64,000 nucleotides of DNA from Blumeriella jaapii (Eukaryota > Ascomycota > Leotiomycetes > Helotiales > Drepanopezizaceae). A model generated the notes under the pieces. The model worked only from the letters and a program-made list of their open reading frames with translations, searched no databases and was not told the origin of the DNA. Positions within the stretch are counted from its first letter, which is position 1. Each line of letters begins with the position of its first letter. Of the stretch, positions 11,586-22,841 are shown piece by piece. Both the position numbers and the translations under genes were made by a program. The stretch covers positions 992,001 to 1,056,000 of the forward strand of contig VWND01000009.1 of NCBI GenBank assembly GCA_009599575.1, read 5' to 3'.

Positions 11586-12870
11586 TTACAGCCACTCCCT
11601 CGGACTCCTGAGAACATCTACGAGTCTCTGCTCCCGGCTGCCCGGCTCCGGCTCGTGCATGTATTGCCAGCGAGCTGTCAGAGGCAAGCTCATCAAGATG
11701 CTTTCCACTCGTGCACCAGGCGTGTTCAGCCCAAATGCCGTCCCTCGATCGTGCACCAAGTTGAATTCCACATATCGACCCCGGCGGAGTTGCTGCCACT
11801 CCTTTTCCTTCTCCGTGTACGGCATGTCTTTTCGCCGCTTGATGATTGGGAGGTACGAGGGCAGGAAAGCCTTCAGACAGCTCTGGACGAACGCAAACGT
11901 GTTCTCTTGGTCCTTCTCCTGCTCATCTAGATCATCGAAGAAAATCCCTCCGATGCCACGAGTCTCGTTTCGGTGCTTGTTGCTGAAGTACTGATCACAC
12001 CACTTCTTGAAGCGCGGGTAATACTCCTTGTCGTGATTGTCGCACGCCTCCTTGATGGTCTTGTGAAAGTGGACGGCGTCGTCATCAAACAGGTAGCTTG
12101 GCGTCAGATCAGTTCCACCGCCAAACCACCAGGCATTCGAGGTTCCATCCGCGTTGGCCGTCTCGAAGTAGCGATAGTTGAGGTGAACGGTCGGCGCCAT
12201 GGGATTCTTGGGGTGTAGAACCATGCTCAGCCCCGCGGCAAAGAATTCTAGGGACTCGACATCAGGATCTATAGCCTTGTGATTGACGCGCATCTTCTCG
12301 ATGGCCGGTCGGGGTAGGGTGCCGTAGACAATGCTGATGTTGACACCGGCTTTCTCAAAGACGTTGCCGTCCTGCAGAACGCTGGAAACCCCCCCGCCCC
12401 CATGTGGCCGCTGCCAGGTATCGAATTGGAACTTCTTCCCATCCACCTTCTCCAGCTCTGCGACGATTTCCTTTTGCTGCTCGGTTATGAATTCTTCCAT
12501 GCGAAGGCGCAGAGGTGACTTGTCGCTCACGCCGGACTCCCGCTTGACGACCGCGTCTCGCTCGGCGATTGTAGGCCCGTCCAGCTTTTGGACGTCCTCC
12601 GTCACCTGTCTCCCGTTAGGCTCTGCGTAGGCGATACACCGGTACGATGGAAGCTACCATGGAGTATATCAAGGCTCCGATGAACACCACGCCAACTGCG
12701 ATCCTCGTTCTCGGAAACATCACGCCTTGTCGTCCATTTCTTCCGTGGGGGTTGGGCGGCTTGGGATAGTCTGCGAAGGTCCGACGACTTCGAATCTGCT
12801 GGGCGCATCGAGGGCGGAGCTTGGGCAGAGTCGCAAGGCGCATCGCCGGCCGGAGAGAGGATGATGGCAT
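11586..12870 (-). CDS. hem13: Coproporphyrinogen III oxidase (oxygen-dependent)
   Basis: Exons 12658-12870 and 11586-12605, 410 residues. It converts coproporphyrinogen III to protoporphyrinogen IX in haem synthesis. Signatures seen: [10 protein letters not shown] followed by [63 protein letters not shown], and the C-terminal [19 protein letters not shown]. Exon 1 encodes an Arg-rich, acid-poor leader typical of a mitochondrial presequence, then a hydrophobic segment at residues ~58-71 ([15 protein letters not shown]), suggesting anchoring at a mitochondrial membrane. The 52-nt intron (GTAGCT donor, CTAAC branch) was chosen for length; two nearer GT sites at 40 and 34 nt are also in phase and would add 4 or 6 residues. 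Confidence 0.93.
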
Positions 12871-13927
12871 GGTGAGTGGGTGAGTGGGTGAAAGAATGAG
12901 CTGCTGCGCCGGCAGCCAGGGACGGAGACGGAGGAGAATCAACGAACCGACAACATGAGAATGCAATCAGGTCTGGATGCGTGGGAATGCGGGGAAACAC
13001 TCAGGCGCAAATGAATTTCATTTGACGTCGTGTTTTTGCATCGTCCGATCATCCGCGCGTGTATGTAGGGGATTCCGTCGTCTTTCCGTGCGGGAGCGCG
13101 AGGTTGTCGATACAGTTGTATGTACAGTATAGTACAGAACAGTAGTGTAGATATATACTGTATAGGTATACAGTAAGCATTCTGGGGAAGAGCCGCGCGC
13201 CTCAGCCAAGAGCTGGGGGGTGGCTGGTGTGGCTGGTGTGGCTGGTGTGGTAGGTGTGGCTGGTGTAAAATGCGGCTGGTGTGGCGTGGCTTACGAAGTT
13301 ACACTGCTACAGTACTGTACTACTTACCTAGGTAGGTACAGTACTATACAGTACTGTGGTGCATCCTACAATCAACCTTATATCTGTGTACGATCAAGAC
13401 ACAAGACGCCGACCCCAGCTCAATCAACAGGTTCGGTTCATTCGCATCTCCCATCTAAACTTCGTGCTCGCCAAGATAGAGCTTGAACGCCGCCATTACT
13501 TGATGTACTGTACAGTAGAAGCGCTGACACTTCCAACAGGATAAGCCATGTGTCAAAAGGTTGGGATATTTACAAGTCACACCCATCAACTGCTGGTCGC
13601 TATTATAGTCTTTGGTGAGCCTACGTGCGAATCATTTGCGACTCGAAAAGTGACATCTCAAGAAGATGCACCTCATCTGCGGCACAACGGGTTGTTGTGA
13701 TGTACTGCCGTACGACGATACCACGACTCGCCCAAGCACAGTGATGTGACCAGTTCTATCACACCGTACCTCATTCCCATAGTACCAGTCGAATGCCAGT
13801 GTCGACCCGAGCCACTACCCGAACATTCGGTAGAGGAGCATTGCTCCGATGCGCCAGACGGTCCACCGTGGCACCGAGATTCCCAGTAAACGCCATGCCC
13901 AAATACTCCTTCAGCTGACAAACCTAC
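12871..13927. other. Intergenic spacer with GGCTGGTGT tandem repeat and TACTGTAC words
   Basis: No gene seen. 13221-13266 is about five copies of a 9-bp unit GGCTGGTGT. Clusters of TACAGTAC/TACTGTAC/CCTAGGTAGG words lie at 13110-13170 and 13300-13355, and another at 13505-13518. The right end is the 3' flank of the aldo/keto reductase gene. Confidence 0.5.
13221..13266. repeat. 9-bp tandem repeat (GGCTGGTGT)n
   Basis: About five near-perfect head-to-tail copies, one reading GGTAGGTGT. A further stray copy occurs near 13274 after a short unrelated insertion. Confidence 0.8.
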
Positions 13928-15233
13928 CTATTCCTCTTCTCCAATCATCTCCTTGAACCTGTCCATCCAGCCCGTCCATTTCTCCGCCCACTCACCTCTC
14001 ACCAGTTCCGCCAGAATCTCCATGCCTTCCAAGTCCCCTCTCATCCTCTCCAGATTCGTCGTCCCGTTCAACACAGCCACGCCTCCCAGGCCAGAGACCA
14101 ACCCATAGAGCGCAATGGCCTTCTCGTTCTGTCTGAGGACCCGACCATGTAATGCCCTCGCGACTTCTTCCACTACGGCACTATTCAGCAACTCAGGGTT
14201 GCCCGTCAGGGTCCAGAAACTCTGAAAGACGATACCCTCCTCCCGGCAAAACTTTCGCAAAGATACCTCGTGGGAGGTGCCGGCGTAGAAGCGGTTCTGC
14301 ACAAAGGCCGGAAATGGCAGGTCTGGATACGCACTGATCGCTGAAGTCAACGCCTGCAAGATTGGCAGCGTGGTGTTGGAGATGCCTAGAGAGCGAATCT
14401 TAGTCGGCACGAGGGAAGAGAGGGTCCTCCACGCTTGAAGGGTGAGCTCTGGAGTGCGGAGTGGCGAGTGGAGGACGAGAGAGTCGACGTAGGGTTCTTG
14501 CTCTGTGGAAGGAAAGGTGAGATTGGTGAGGGAAGAGGACAGGGTGGTTGTGATTTGTTCTTCGAGCGGGGCCTTTGCGTCGTAGGGCATATTGCTGGGG
14601 TCTTGGCCGGACGGAGGTGTGTATTTTGTTTGAATCTAGAGATCAATCAGTCTTTGAACCGCGATGAGCTACGTTGTCCACTGTCTCGAACGTCCGGCTT
14701 CGTATCATCACAGTCCTCGAGGGCTTCGCGTAGAGACGTGGTGTGGAGATAGCTACGCTGCCTTATGAGGGTTGTAGGCTGGCTACATCCAGGCATAAAA
14801 CTTGACCAGAAGTAATTCCATTTGTTGACTTTTGCGATCTCGTGATCTCGCATCAAACGAACAACACAGGGTAGGTAGGTGCCAGAAGGGGAAAACTTAC
14901 GAACAAGTCCTCTCTTCTCACCACCCCTTCCTCAATGGCCCTCCTAATCCCGTCTCCCACGCCTTTCTCATTATAATGCTTTGGCTGAGCTGCCGTATCA
15001 ATGGCTCTGAACCCTGCCCTGAGAGCCTGATAGACCAGCTCAGCCGTTCTCTCCTTCTTCCAAGCCGTGCCGTAGATGAGCCTGGGCACTTTGATATCGG
15101 CGCACGCCTTGGGATGCAATGTAGCGCTTGAAGCCGAAGACATTGCTCTCTGCCTCGAAGTTGCGATGGCGACGACGGCGGGATTAAAGCTGTGGAGCTT
15201 GAGACAGCGGAGGTGGCCTCGACTGAGAGCCAT
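13928..15233 (-). CDS. Aldo/keto reductase
   Basis: Exons 14901-15233 and 13928-14635 with a 265-nt intron (GTAAGT donor); 346 residues. The AKR catalytic tetrad is visible: Asp in FRAIDTAAQ, Tyr in KHYNEKGVG, Lys in IQTKYTPP and His in DSLVLHSPLR. It should be an NAD(P)H-dependent carbonyl or sugar-aldehyde reductase with a TIM-barrel fold; the substrate cannot be read from sequence. The first ~30 residues are basic and may be a mitochondrial presequence or an over-extended start; an internal Met (MSSASS) about 30 codons in is an alternative. The gene is divergent from a Gfo/Idh/MocA dehydrogenase 367 bp away, suggesting co-regulated polyol or sugar metabolism (inference). Confidence 0.88.
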
Positions 15234-15600
15234 TAATCATCTGATGATGACTCGAGATCAGAGCTTGAGACCCCCGGATACTTGTCAGAAAGACTTGGGC
15301 GAGTATCACGGCCACTCACAAACTGTGCTTGGGCACTCGGGAAGATCGGTCGTTGGTACGTGGTGAGGAGCATCGTGTGTATGGCTGGGTTGATGTCTTG
15401 GCACCTGGAGTGGGGAAGTTACGGGTAGTTGTTATTCAGGTGGTAATTCCTACCTACACATGTTTCGAGAGCAAAGAACATCTACAGATACATAGGTGCT
15501 TTGGTGCACGCTCGCCCACTCTTGAAAGTTCCGTCTGTAACAGACGATTGTTCTCCAGCTTCACCTCGGCTCTGTTACCCATTTCAATAGCTTAAGCATC
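15234..15600. promoter_or_regulatory. Shared promoter of the divergent oxidoreductase pair
   Basis: A 367-bp interval separates the start codons of the aldo/keto reductase (leftward) and the Gfo/Idh/MocA dehydrogenase (rightward). I did not identify a specific operator. Confidence 0.5.
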
Positions 15601-16837
15601 ATGTCTCCTCCTTTCGAGGTAAAATGGGGTATCCTGGCCACAGGAGGAATCGCCACAAGTCCGTCCAAACCTCCCCCTCCCCTATACAAATGGAGATTAA
15701 CAAAGATCAGCTTTTGCCAAAGACCTCCTCACGAACCCCTCTATCCGGGGGGTCTCTGATATCAAGCACACTATTGTCGCTGCCGCGTCCTCCTCCTCAT
15801 CGGACCGGGCGTCCACGTTCTTGAAAGAGGTTGGAGCTCTTCCATCCGCCAAAGCGTATGGCTCCTACACGGAGCTTGTGGCCGACCCAAATGTTGCTGT
15901 CATATATGTCGCGACTCCACACTCCCATCACTTCCAAAATGCCATGCTAGCTCTGCGAGCGGGCAAGCATGTGTTGTGCGAGAAATCGCTTACAGTCAAC
16001 GCGGCACAAGCCAAGAGACTGTTCGAGACGGCCAAGGAGAGGAATCTCTTCTTCATGGAGGCTGTGTGGACTCGATTTTTCCCGCTCAGTATCAAGGTCC
16101 GAGAGTTGGTCACATCGAACGCTATAGGGAAGGTGCATCGCGTCTTCGCCGACCTCTCGTTCGGGTCGGCCAAAGACGATGGAAGCTTGATATTCCCTGA
16201 CGACAACCGCATGGTCAACGCCGATCTAGCAGGCGGCGCGCTGCTGGATCTGGGAATCTACTCCTTGACTTGGGTCTTCCAGATCTTGTATCACTGCCAG
16301 CCAGTCGGGCAGAGAGAAAAGCCAAAGGTGTTGGCGGATATCCAGAAGTACGATAAGACCGGCGTGGACGAGACCACGTCCATGATTCTGTCGTTTCCGA
16401 AATCGAAGAGTGTGGGTATCGCCACGACGAGTCTACGCCTTGGGACCCCTCCCGATAGAGAGGGAAGTCCGGCTGCTGGGCCGACTGCTAGAATCCAGGG
16501 AACTAAGGGTGAGATTCAGATCATGGGCCCGATATACAGACCAACTCACTACAGAGTGATCATGTTTGGAGGTGAGAGGGCGCTGGGGGAGGATGTTGAG
16601 TGCGCAATCCCGTTTGATAAAGAAAAGAATGTCGGGCATGGCATGTTCTGGGAGGCAGATGAGGCTGGACGATGCATAAGGGATGGGAAGCTGGAAAGCG
16701 AAGGCATTGGGTGGGAGGAGAGCCTGACAATCATGGAGACTATGGATGAGGTCAGGAAGCAGGGCGACCTTGTGTATCCTGAGTTGATCGAGACTAGTGT
16801 GTATGACGAGAGTAGTCCGCTGAACGTAGGGAGGTAA
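15601..16837 (+). CDS. Gfo/Idh/MocA-family NAD(P)-dependent dehydrogenase (dihydrodiol/xylose dehydrogenase type)
   Basis: Exons 15601-15658 and 15711-16837 (52-nt intron), 394 residues. The N-terminal Rossmann fold begins WGILATGGIATTFAKDLL. It is followed by YVATPHSHHF, the GKHVLCEKSLTVN segment (the family's EKP region, here EKS), FMEAVWTRFFP, and the C-terminal domain with GGALLDLGIYSLTW. This resembles trans-1,2-dihydrobenzene-1,2-diol dehydrogenase and NADP D-xylose dehydrogenase. It probably oxidises a sugar or diol; the substrate is not determined. Splicing restores the conserved nucleotide-binding loop, which supports the first exon. It shares a promoter with the neighbouring aldo/keto reductase. 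Confidence 0.9.
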
Positions 16838-17387
16838 AATCGGAGTATGGCCCCTGGGCTAGCTCTCCAAACGTTCGTAGCTGAATAACAAGGTTAGTCA
16901 AGTGCGTACTAGGCTCTTTGGCAACGTCTCTGGATTTCGTTCTCAATGGGCTACTTGCTATTCAGCTTGTTCCCGGCACTCTAGGAGCTCCCAATACACA
17001 GATCGGGCCCTTTCGGTTCTTGTGGAAGTATGTTTGACGCGGCATACTTATAGTACCAAGGCAACTTGACGGTCCCCACACTTAGCACATTTCAAGCATA
17101 ACTTCGAGTTCGGTGCACATCTTCACTGTCAAGAGGGAGCAGCACATTGGGAAGATGATGTGACGTGAAAAGTAGCATACATTCCGCGAGGCAATCCTGT
17201 GCCCGCCCACAATGGTATCTTAAAAGCGCCAAATCCGTTGTTAATCCGTTATTTACAAAAACGCAATCCCACATTTCTCTCCCAAGGCCAGTAGGATCCG
17301 AAACAGCTCGTTTGTTCGTTCAAACTCGCCAACAACACAGCTCGTTTGTTCATTCAAACTCGCCAACAACACAGCTCGTTTGGTCAT
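16838..17387. other. Convergent spacer with 34-bp tandem repeat
   Basis: The 3' ends of the dehydrogenase and the ubiquitin protease converge here. The only structure is the 34-bp repeat described separately at 17303-17397. Confidence 0.5.
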
Positions 17388-17397
17388 TCAAACTCGC
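17303..17397. repeat. 34-bp tandem repeat, 2.8 copies, overlapping a stop codon
   Basis: Copies at 17303-17336, 17337-17370 and a partial copy at 17371-17397 differ at only one or two positions. The consensus begins ACAGCTCGTTTG and ends CGCCAACAAC. The third copy contains the last codons and the stop (17388-17390) of the minus-strand ubiquitin protease. Confidence 0.9.
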
Positions 17398-18895
17398 TTC
17401 TTCTGGTAGTACATGATAGACGGAGTCATCCCTCCCGAATTCTTAGAAGCTTCCTCCACAGTAGTCTTGCGCACGGATTGGTCGTCAAAAGAGTGCCATT
17501 TTCCGTCTGGACCTCTTGCTGCGCAGATGTAGTGGCCGGAAGACGGGGTTCCCCTGTGCTTGATGACAGCAACCAACTCATACTGGCCAGACTTGTCATC
17601 CTGAACGGCGTACTTGTTCAAGTTGAGAGTGGGTGGGATCTTGACAGCGGAGTTGTTCTTCTTGTTGGTGTAATCAACCCTCGTGAGTTGGACGGAGAGA
17701 ATTTCGGGGAACCGGGTTACCTCCGAATACATGTGAGCCTTGACAGATTTCTTGCAGGAGACGCATTTGTAACCCTCGATACAATTCGGGTTCTGCATCT
17801 CCTGTTGGATGTAATCCGTGAGACTGGGTTTCTTCGGCTGCATCGCGAGAGTGAGGTTGTTGGTGGTGAGGTTGGGCGTGATAGACCTGTGGCCACAAGG
17901 GCATTCGATGACTTGGCTGTATCGAATTGAGATGGTGCTGTCCAGTAGGAAGAAGTAACTACGCAGCAATGTTAGCATTTGATCTCCAAAGACTGCCGAG
18001 TAAGTTGAAAATGGGTCTCATGGAAAGGAGGTTAGGATACGTACGCGGTGGGTAACTCCGTTTGGAGAAGTTGAAGAAGCTTCTTCATGAGCTCATCCGG
18101 ATCCCCTTGGCCGTTGCTCGTATCCGTGGACCAGCCCTCTGATGGGAGATTGAGTCAGTTTCGTTGGCCTCATTTAATGCAGGGAACACTTGAAAGACTT
18201 ACTGTTCTTGAGAACATTGTTGAACTCCCTGAGGGAGGCACCGAGGTCGGAATAGAGTGACCAGTAGGCAGTCGCCAACTGGTACAGCGAGCACGAAATG
18301 CAGTCTGACACATGGTCCGAGAGGCAACGGGATGGTTTCAGGTAGTCAAATACCCAATTGACGAACCCTGGGAGGTGCAAAAGAGATTGAAGCAGACTCA
18401 GGCGGTAACATAGAACACCGGGATTTTTCATGCCCTTTTGAGAAGAGGCAGGCATGCGATCCGAATCCAATCTCAGCATTGATAGCTGTTAAGCCTGTCA
18501 GAGATGCAAGAATACTAATGGGAACATAACTCACGGCCTCCTTCTGGTGTCTCGTCAAACCCTGGACAAAGTAACTGGGAATGACGCTCTGCTTCGTGAG
18601 GACATCATTGGAGATCGACACCGCGCTGATCTTCAGTCTCTTGGCGTACAGCGCCTCGTCGAACTGAGTGCGCGGCTCTCTGGCCCTCTTTTTGGACACT
18701 TCTGTGAGACTTGGGATGGTAGGATGGTTGGGAACTCCAAACTCCTCAAGAGCGGAGGGAACGAGTGGCTCTAAGAGCATGTAAGTGACTGAGCTGTGTA
18801 TGTGGAAATGATCTGTCCATACCCGAAGCAGCCCGACGGAACTGCTGGTGGACATCCGCAATTGCATGGCGGCGCAGGTTGTTCGTAAAGGCCAT
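17388..18895 (-). CDS. Ubiquitin-specific protease (peptidase C19), unusual Cys box
   Basis: Exons 18823-18895, 18535-18770, 18203-18485, 18045-18138 and 17388-17958, 418 residues. The Cys box reads GMKNPGVLCYRLSLLQ: the nucleophile Cys is kept, but the Asn normally preceding it (G-N-x-C) is replaced. The His/Asp box is intact: GTPSSGHYICAARGPDG, then WHSFDDQSV. Two CxxC-type pairs (IECPCGH and YKCVSCKK) form the zinc ribbon common in C19 fingers. Residues ~1-110 hold a basic segment (SKKRAREPRTQFDEAL). It should cleave ubiquitin from proteins; the substituted oxyanion residue may lower activity. The intron set has standard donors (GTATGG, GTGAGT, GTAAGT, GTACGT). The exact USP subfamily is not recognised. 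Confidence 0.82.
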
Positions 18896-19862
18896 TTTTT
18901 GACGCAAGGGCAGCTTCTTTTGGGGTGCGTATAGTTCGGTTTGACTTTACGCAAAGGTTGCTGCTGAAGTCTTGAGCTTGCAGAGTGCGAAAATCTCTTG
19001 ATGCTGGGAGGGGAGCGGATGGGAATTAAGTATTCACGCCCCATGTTGGCGGTTGTGCTAAGGCACAATACTTAGCCAGATTTGTGATTGTCGGCTGTTG
19101 ACAACACTTGCGAAGCGACCTGACACAAGCGAGGACAATAGGACGATAGGACACTAGGTAGGGTTCTCGTGCGGCACGTTAGGAGTTGTACGCGTCCGCG
19201 AGCCTGACGACAAGTGATGGTATTGGAGAGAGTATTCGCGGGAGGACAATAGGTAGGATGTTTTCGGCTGTCCGAGATATTCCCCTGGAGCTGCGAAACG
19301 GGAACAAGAAGGCGCGTTAGCTGAACCCACCGGGGCTCTCAGCTTGCTACAGGTGATTGAGCAAAAGAAGATTTATAGATCAGAATAAAAGAGTGCTTCC
19401 TCTGGAGCACACGCAACAGTCGGTCTTCGGCGGATAGTTTATAGAGCATCTGGGCGAAGTCCGGCGGTGGTCGAATTGACAACCTCAAGATTCCAATGAT
19501 TGTGGGCAATGGGCAACGGAAACCTTTTTAGTCTCTGCAACCGGCGTTGGTTGCTTTTTGAAGAATATGCTGACGAAGGCGAAGAATTGAAGTTCTCCAG
19601 GACGAAAGTAGATAGGAAGTCATGAAGTGACGTCCACAATTTTTTTTTTAGTTCCTGAATCGTCAACCCGTTCGCTTCGGTTGATCAGCGCTGGCTGTGG
19701 CTGTGGCGTTGGCGTTGGCGTGGGCGTGGGCGTGGGCCGAGGTGTGGCTGGAGCTCTCGATTGTCGGAACTATGTTTCTCCGGCCAGCCGATCAAGCGCG
19801 CGCCTCTCCTCCAAGCGCGCGAGCGCTAGTTCTCGGTTTGTGTTCCATCCAGAACTCCACCA
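18896..19862. promoter_or_regulatory. Divergent intergenic region between the ubiquitin protease and trm9
   Basis: No additional gene is convincing. A GGCGTT/GGGCGT hexamer tract at about 19694-19740 lies upstream of trm9. The trm9 reading frame may begin within this interval or a little after 19863. Confidence 0.45.
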
Positions 19863-20783
19863 GTGCGATACGTCGACTTCGATGGATGTTCGTTTGTTCG
19901 AAGACAAAGCCATTGTCTCGGGAAGCACCGCATGTCGTGCACCACCATGCGAGCTTATTCCAACGACATCTCTCCCCTTGCCCCTTCGGGCTGTCAAGAT
20001 GCGAAAGTCTCTCGGCCAGACCGTCCCCTCAGCAAGATAAGCGAACCTCTGAGCAAACGTGCCGTCGGGCTCGACTTGGGCCCCAACGAAACCATAACTT
20101 CCACCGCCGTCCCAGAAGCCTACGAAGAACAACACGTACACCAAGTCTACGAGCAAATCGCTTTCCACTTTTCCTCCACACGCTACAAGCCCTGGCCCAT
20201 CGTCGAATCCTTCCTCCAGTCCCTCTCACCCGGCTCTGTCGGCCTCGACGTCGGCTGTGGCAACGGCAAGTATCTCGCCGTGAACAAAGACATCTTCATC
20301 ATCGGCTCCGACCGCTCTCAAAACCTCGTCAAGATCGCCACGCAGCACGAGCCTCACTCGGCTGTCGTCGCAGACTCGTTATTTCTGCCGCATCAGAATG
20401 GGCGTTTTGATTTCGTGATCTGTATAGCAGTCGTGCATCACCTATCCACGCCCGAGAGGAGGAGAGAGGCCGTGCGATGTATCCTGGATGCCTTGAGGGA
20501 AGAAGGCAAGGCATTGGTGTATGTGTGGGCGCTCGAGCAGGGCAGTAGCAGGAGGGGCTGGGACGAGGGACACGAGCAGGATGTTATGGTCCCGTGGGTC
20601 CTGAAAAGTGGGAAGAAGAAGGTCGAAGGGGCCGAGCCAGAGAAGACGTATCAGAGGTATTATCATTTGTTCCGGAAGGGCGAGTTGGAAGCGGACATTG
20701 AGATTGTCGGGGGAGAGGTGCTGGAAGCTGGGTATGAGAAGGATAATTGGTGGGCTGTGTGCCGGAGGGCTGAGAAGGAGTGA
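19863..20783 (+). CDS. trm9: tRNA wobble-uridine methyltransferase Trm9
   Basis: A single exon, up to 306 residues. Trm9, with Trm112, completes mcm5 modification of wobble uridines in tRNA using S-adenosylmethionine. Visible motifs: YEEQHVHQVYEQIAFHFSST followed by PWPIVESFLQ (the Trm9/ALKBH8 N-terminal signature), SAM motif I GLDVGCGNGKYL, GSDRSQNLV, the VVADSLFLPHQNGRFDFVIC region, IAVVHHLSTPERR, and the C-terminal WWAVCRR. The first ~75 residues are not conserved-looking; a start at one of the next Met codons (e.g. the MSCTT or MRAYS contexts) is equally possible. Confidence 0.92.
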   Translation: MRYVDFDGCSFVRRQSHCLGKHRMSCTTMRAYSNDISPLAPSGCQDAKVSRPDRPLSKISEPLSKRAVGLDLGPNETITSTAVPEAYEEQHVHQVYEQIAFHFSSTRYKPWPIVESFLQSLSPGSVGLDVGCGNGKYLAVNKDIFIIGSDRSQNLVKIATQHEPHSAVVADSLFLPHQNGRFDFVICIAVVHHLSTPERRREAVRCILDALREEGKALVYVWALEQGSSRRGWDEGHEQDVMVPWVLKSGKKKVEGAEPEKTYQRYYHLFRKGELEADIEIVGGEVLEAGYEKDNWWAVCRRAEKE

Positions 20784-21673
20784 TTGATGGTGGTGGTTCG
20801 GTTTGGAGGCTGGAAGTATCGACGATCATTTGAACAGGGACGGGTTCAGGCTGGGGGAATATACTAACACGATTGTACTATCTCCAGCAAAAAGGCAGTG
20901 ACCGAGAGGATCTGAGATCGCAGTGTGTTGGTCGAACATTGGATGATCTCAAGGTAGTTATGGAACGATGTGGTGTTGATTACAACCTCCGCCGCCTCTG
21001 TACCATTACCTCGCAAACGGCTTCCAAGCAAACAACCAAACAAGCAAATACGGTCTAAAGCAAAGAACATGACAATGACTCAAGGCCAGAGTAAGCAACA
21101 GACGTTGAAGAGTCAATACGCGAAAATGCATTGACGTGAATGTCAGACTGTAGCCTCAAAACACAAGTCAGACCTTCGCTACAACTACAAGAGCCGTCGT
21201 CTTTCCGGCGCGACAACTTCTAGGCGCCAACCATCAATTATTGCAACATCACATAGCCACGTAGCTCATAGGGTCAATCTCAAGGCAGCCTATTCAAGCA
21301 ACTCTGTTTGTTCGTCTAGAACTAACCCTCCTTGCCCTTTCGGGTAACTCTGGGTAACTTGTAAATGCTTTTTTTTGCCTACAGTACAGCTCGCTAATAC
21401 AATTCTAGAAGTTCAACACCGCAACCCCCAACACCAAATGCTCTTCGGCCCATCCAAAAGAAATCTATTCAATAGAATGCATTTTACCAGGGGATATCAT
21501 CATGCAATGCCGTACCACGCTTCGATCCAAATCCAGAAAGCAAATCGGGAGAGTCTTCCCGCTGCAGATCTCGCAACAATGCGTCCCAAACAGTCGTGGT
21601 TATGTCGAGGCCCGCGCAACGCCCCAGCCCCTATCGATCCCATTGTTTTCCTGTCCTCGCACAAGAAGCATTA
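20784..21673. other. Convergent 3' spacer, no gene seen
   Basis: Lies between the stop codons of trm9 and the SANT/Myb gene. It is moderately AT-rich. No repeat or RNA gene is recognised. Confidence 0.5.
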
Positions 21674-22841
21674 TCACTGTCTCCTCCGGCTGGTTTCCCT
21701 CACTCCCATGTCTGGACTGCCTCTCCTCTTCCCGTCCGGCAAATTCCCACTCAGCATTCCGATCGGAGGTAGCATATGTCGTGGGCTAGAATAGCCTCCC
21801 CCCATAGACGTTGACGTCGCATACGCAGGCGTGCTGTACGGACTCACGCCAGTCGTCATCTCTGCAACACTCGGTAACATCTGTCCTCCTCTCCCATGAC
21901 TCATTGCGGAGCCCCCACCTCCTATTCCCGCCAACGTCAGCCCATCGCTCGGACTCGCAAGCGGTACAGATCTCGGCGTGCTTTCTCTCCTCGCCGCAAT
22001 GGTCCGCGCAGATGCTCCTCCCGCGACCTTTGAGTTGCACGAGCTATGTGAAGATACGGGTCTGCTATATCGGCTTAGTGGGGGCGCTGCTTGTTGATCG
22101 TGACCTAGTCCACGTCCGGGACCACCATCCAGGACAGCTGGCTGGGACTGGCTATACGAGTGGCCTCGTGGAGGTGAAGTACGGTGTCTTGGTGATGGTC
22201 CATCTGTCGGAACGCTGGATAGTGAGAACGGGACAACACCAGCACGCCGTGCCATATCTTCACCCAGTTGCCAGTGCATAGCCTCTGCTGCGCGCCACGG
22301 GACAGCCATCTCCTCTGCGACTTTGGACCACATATCTGGCTTGAATCTGGTATGTCTCAGTACTCTACTCGCATTGGATGGCTGTCTGGATGGGGGACGG
22401 GGGGTTCTACCTCTCGTATAGCCTCGCGAGCTTGTTCTTGCGCTCTTCGTCCCACTCGCTTCTCCGCTCTAAGTAGTTCTGATAGTGGAGGCGGCAGCTG
22501 ATAGCACTTCGTCCAGGCAGTCTCTTGGAGATGTCTTCCCACTTCATTCCTCCCCCTCTCAGGTCGATAATCAAAGCGTCCTCCTCTGGAGACCATTTGC
22601 TTTGTTTCTTGGCTGGGGATTCTGCTGGATGGGCCGGCATGCTCCGCTTGCCGGCCGTCCCCGAGTTCACAAACGCATACGAAGAAGGGTCCGGCTGCCC
22701 ACCATTCGACGGCACGGATGTCGATCGCGTATGGTGTCTTCTATGTGTCGGCGACGAGGATGACGCAGACTCATGAGAGTCCGGAGCCTTGAGGAGGAGG
22801 GAGATATCCACGGTGACGGCTCGACAGTTGATGTCCCGCAC
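21674..22841 (-). CDS. SANT/Myb-like DNA-binding regulator (5' end uncertain)
   Basis: Two exons are supported, 22411 to at least 22841 and 21674-22346 (64-nt intron, GTAGAA donor). A Myb/SANT module is clear: KWSPEEDALIIDLRGGGMKW, then EDISKRLPGRSAISCRLHYQ and NYLERRSEWDEERKNKLARL. A second trihelix follows across the intron (FKPDMWSKVAEEMAVPWRA and AEAMHWQLGEDMARR). The C-terminal ~190 residues are Ser/Pro/Gly-rich and disordered. It is probably a nuclear transcription regulator. No ATG opens this frame at the left of the domain; 22841 is only the point where the frame has a GTG, so a further 5' exon is likely. The nearest ATG in another frame is near 23001. Confidence 0.75.
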
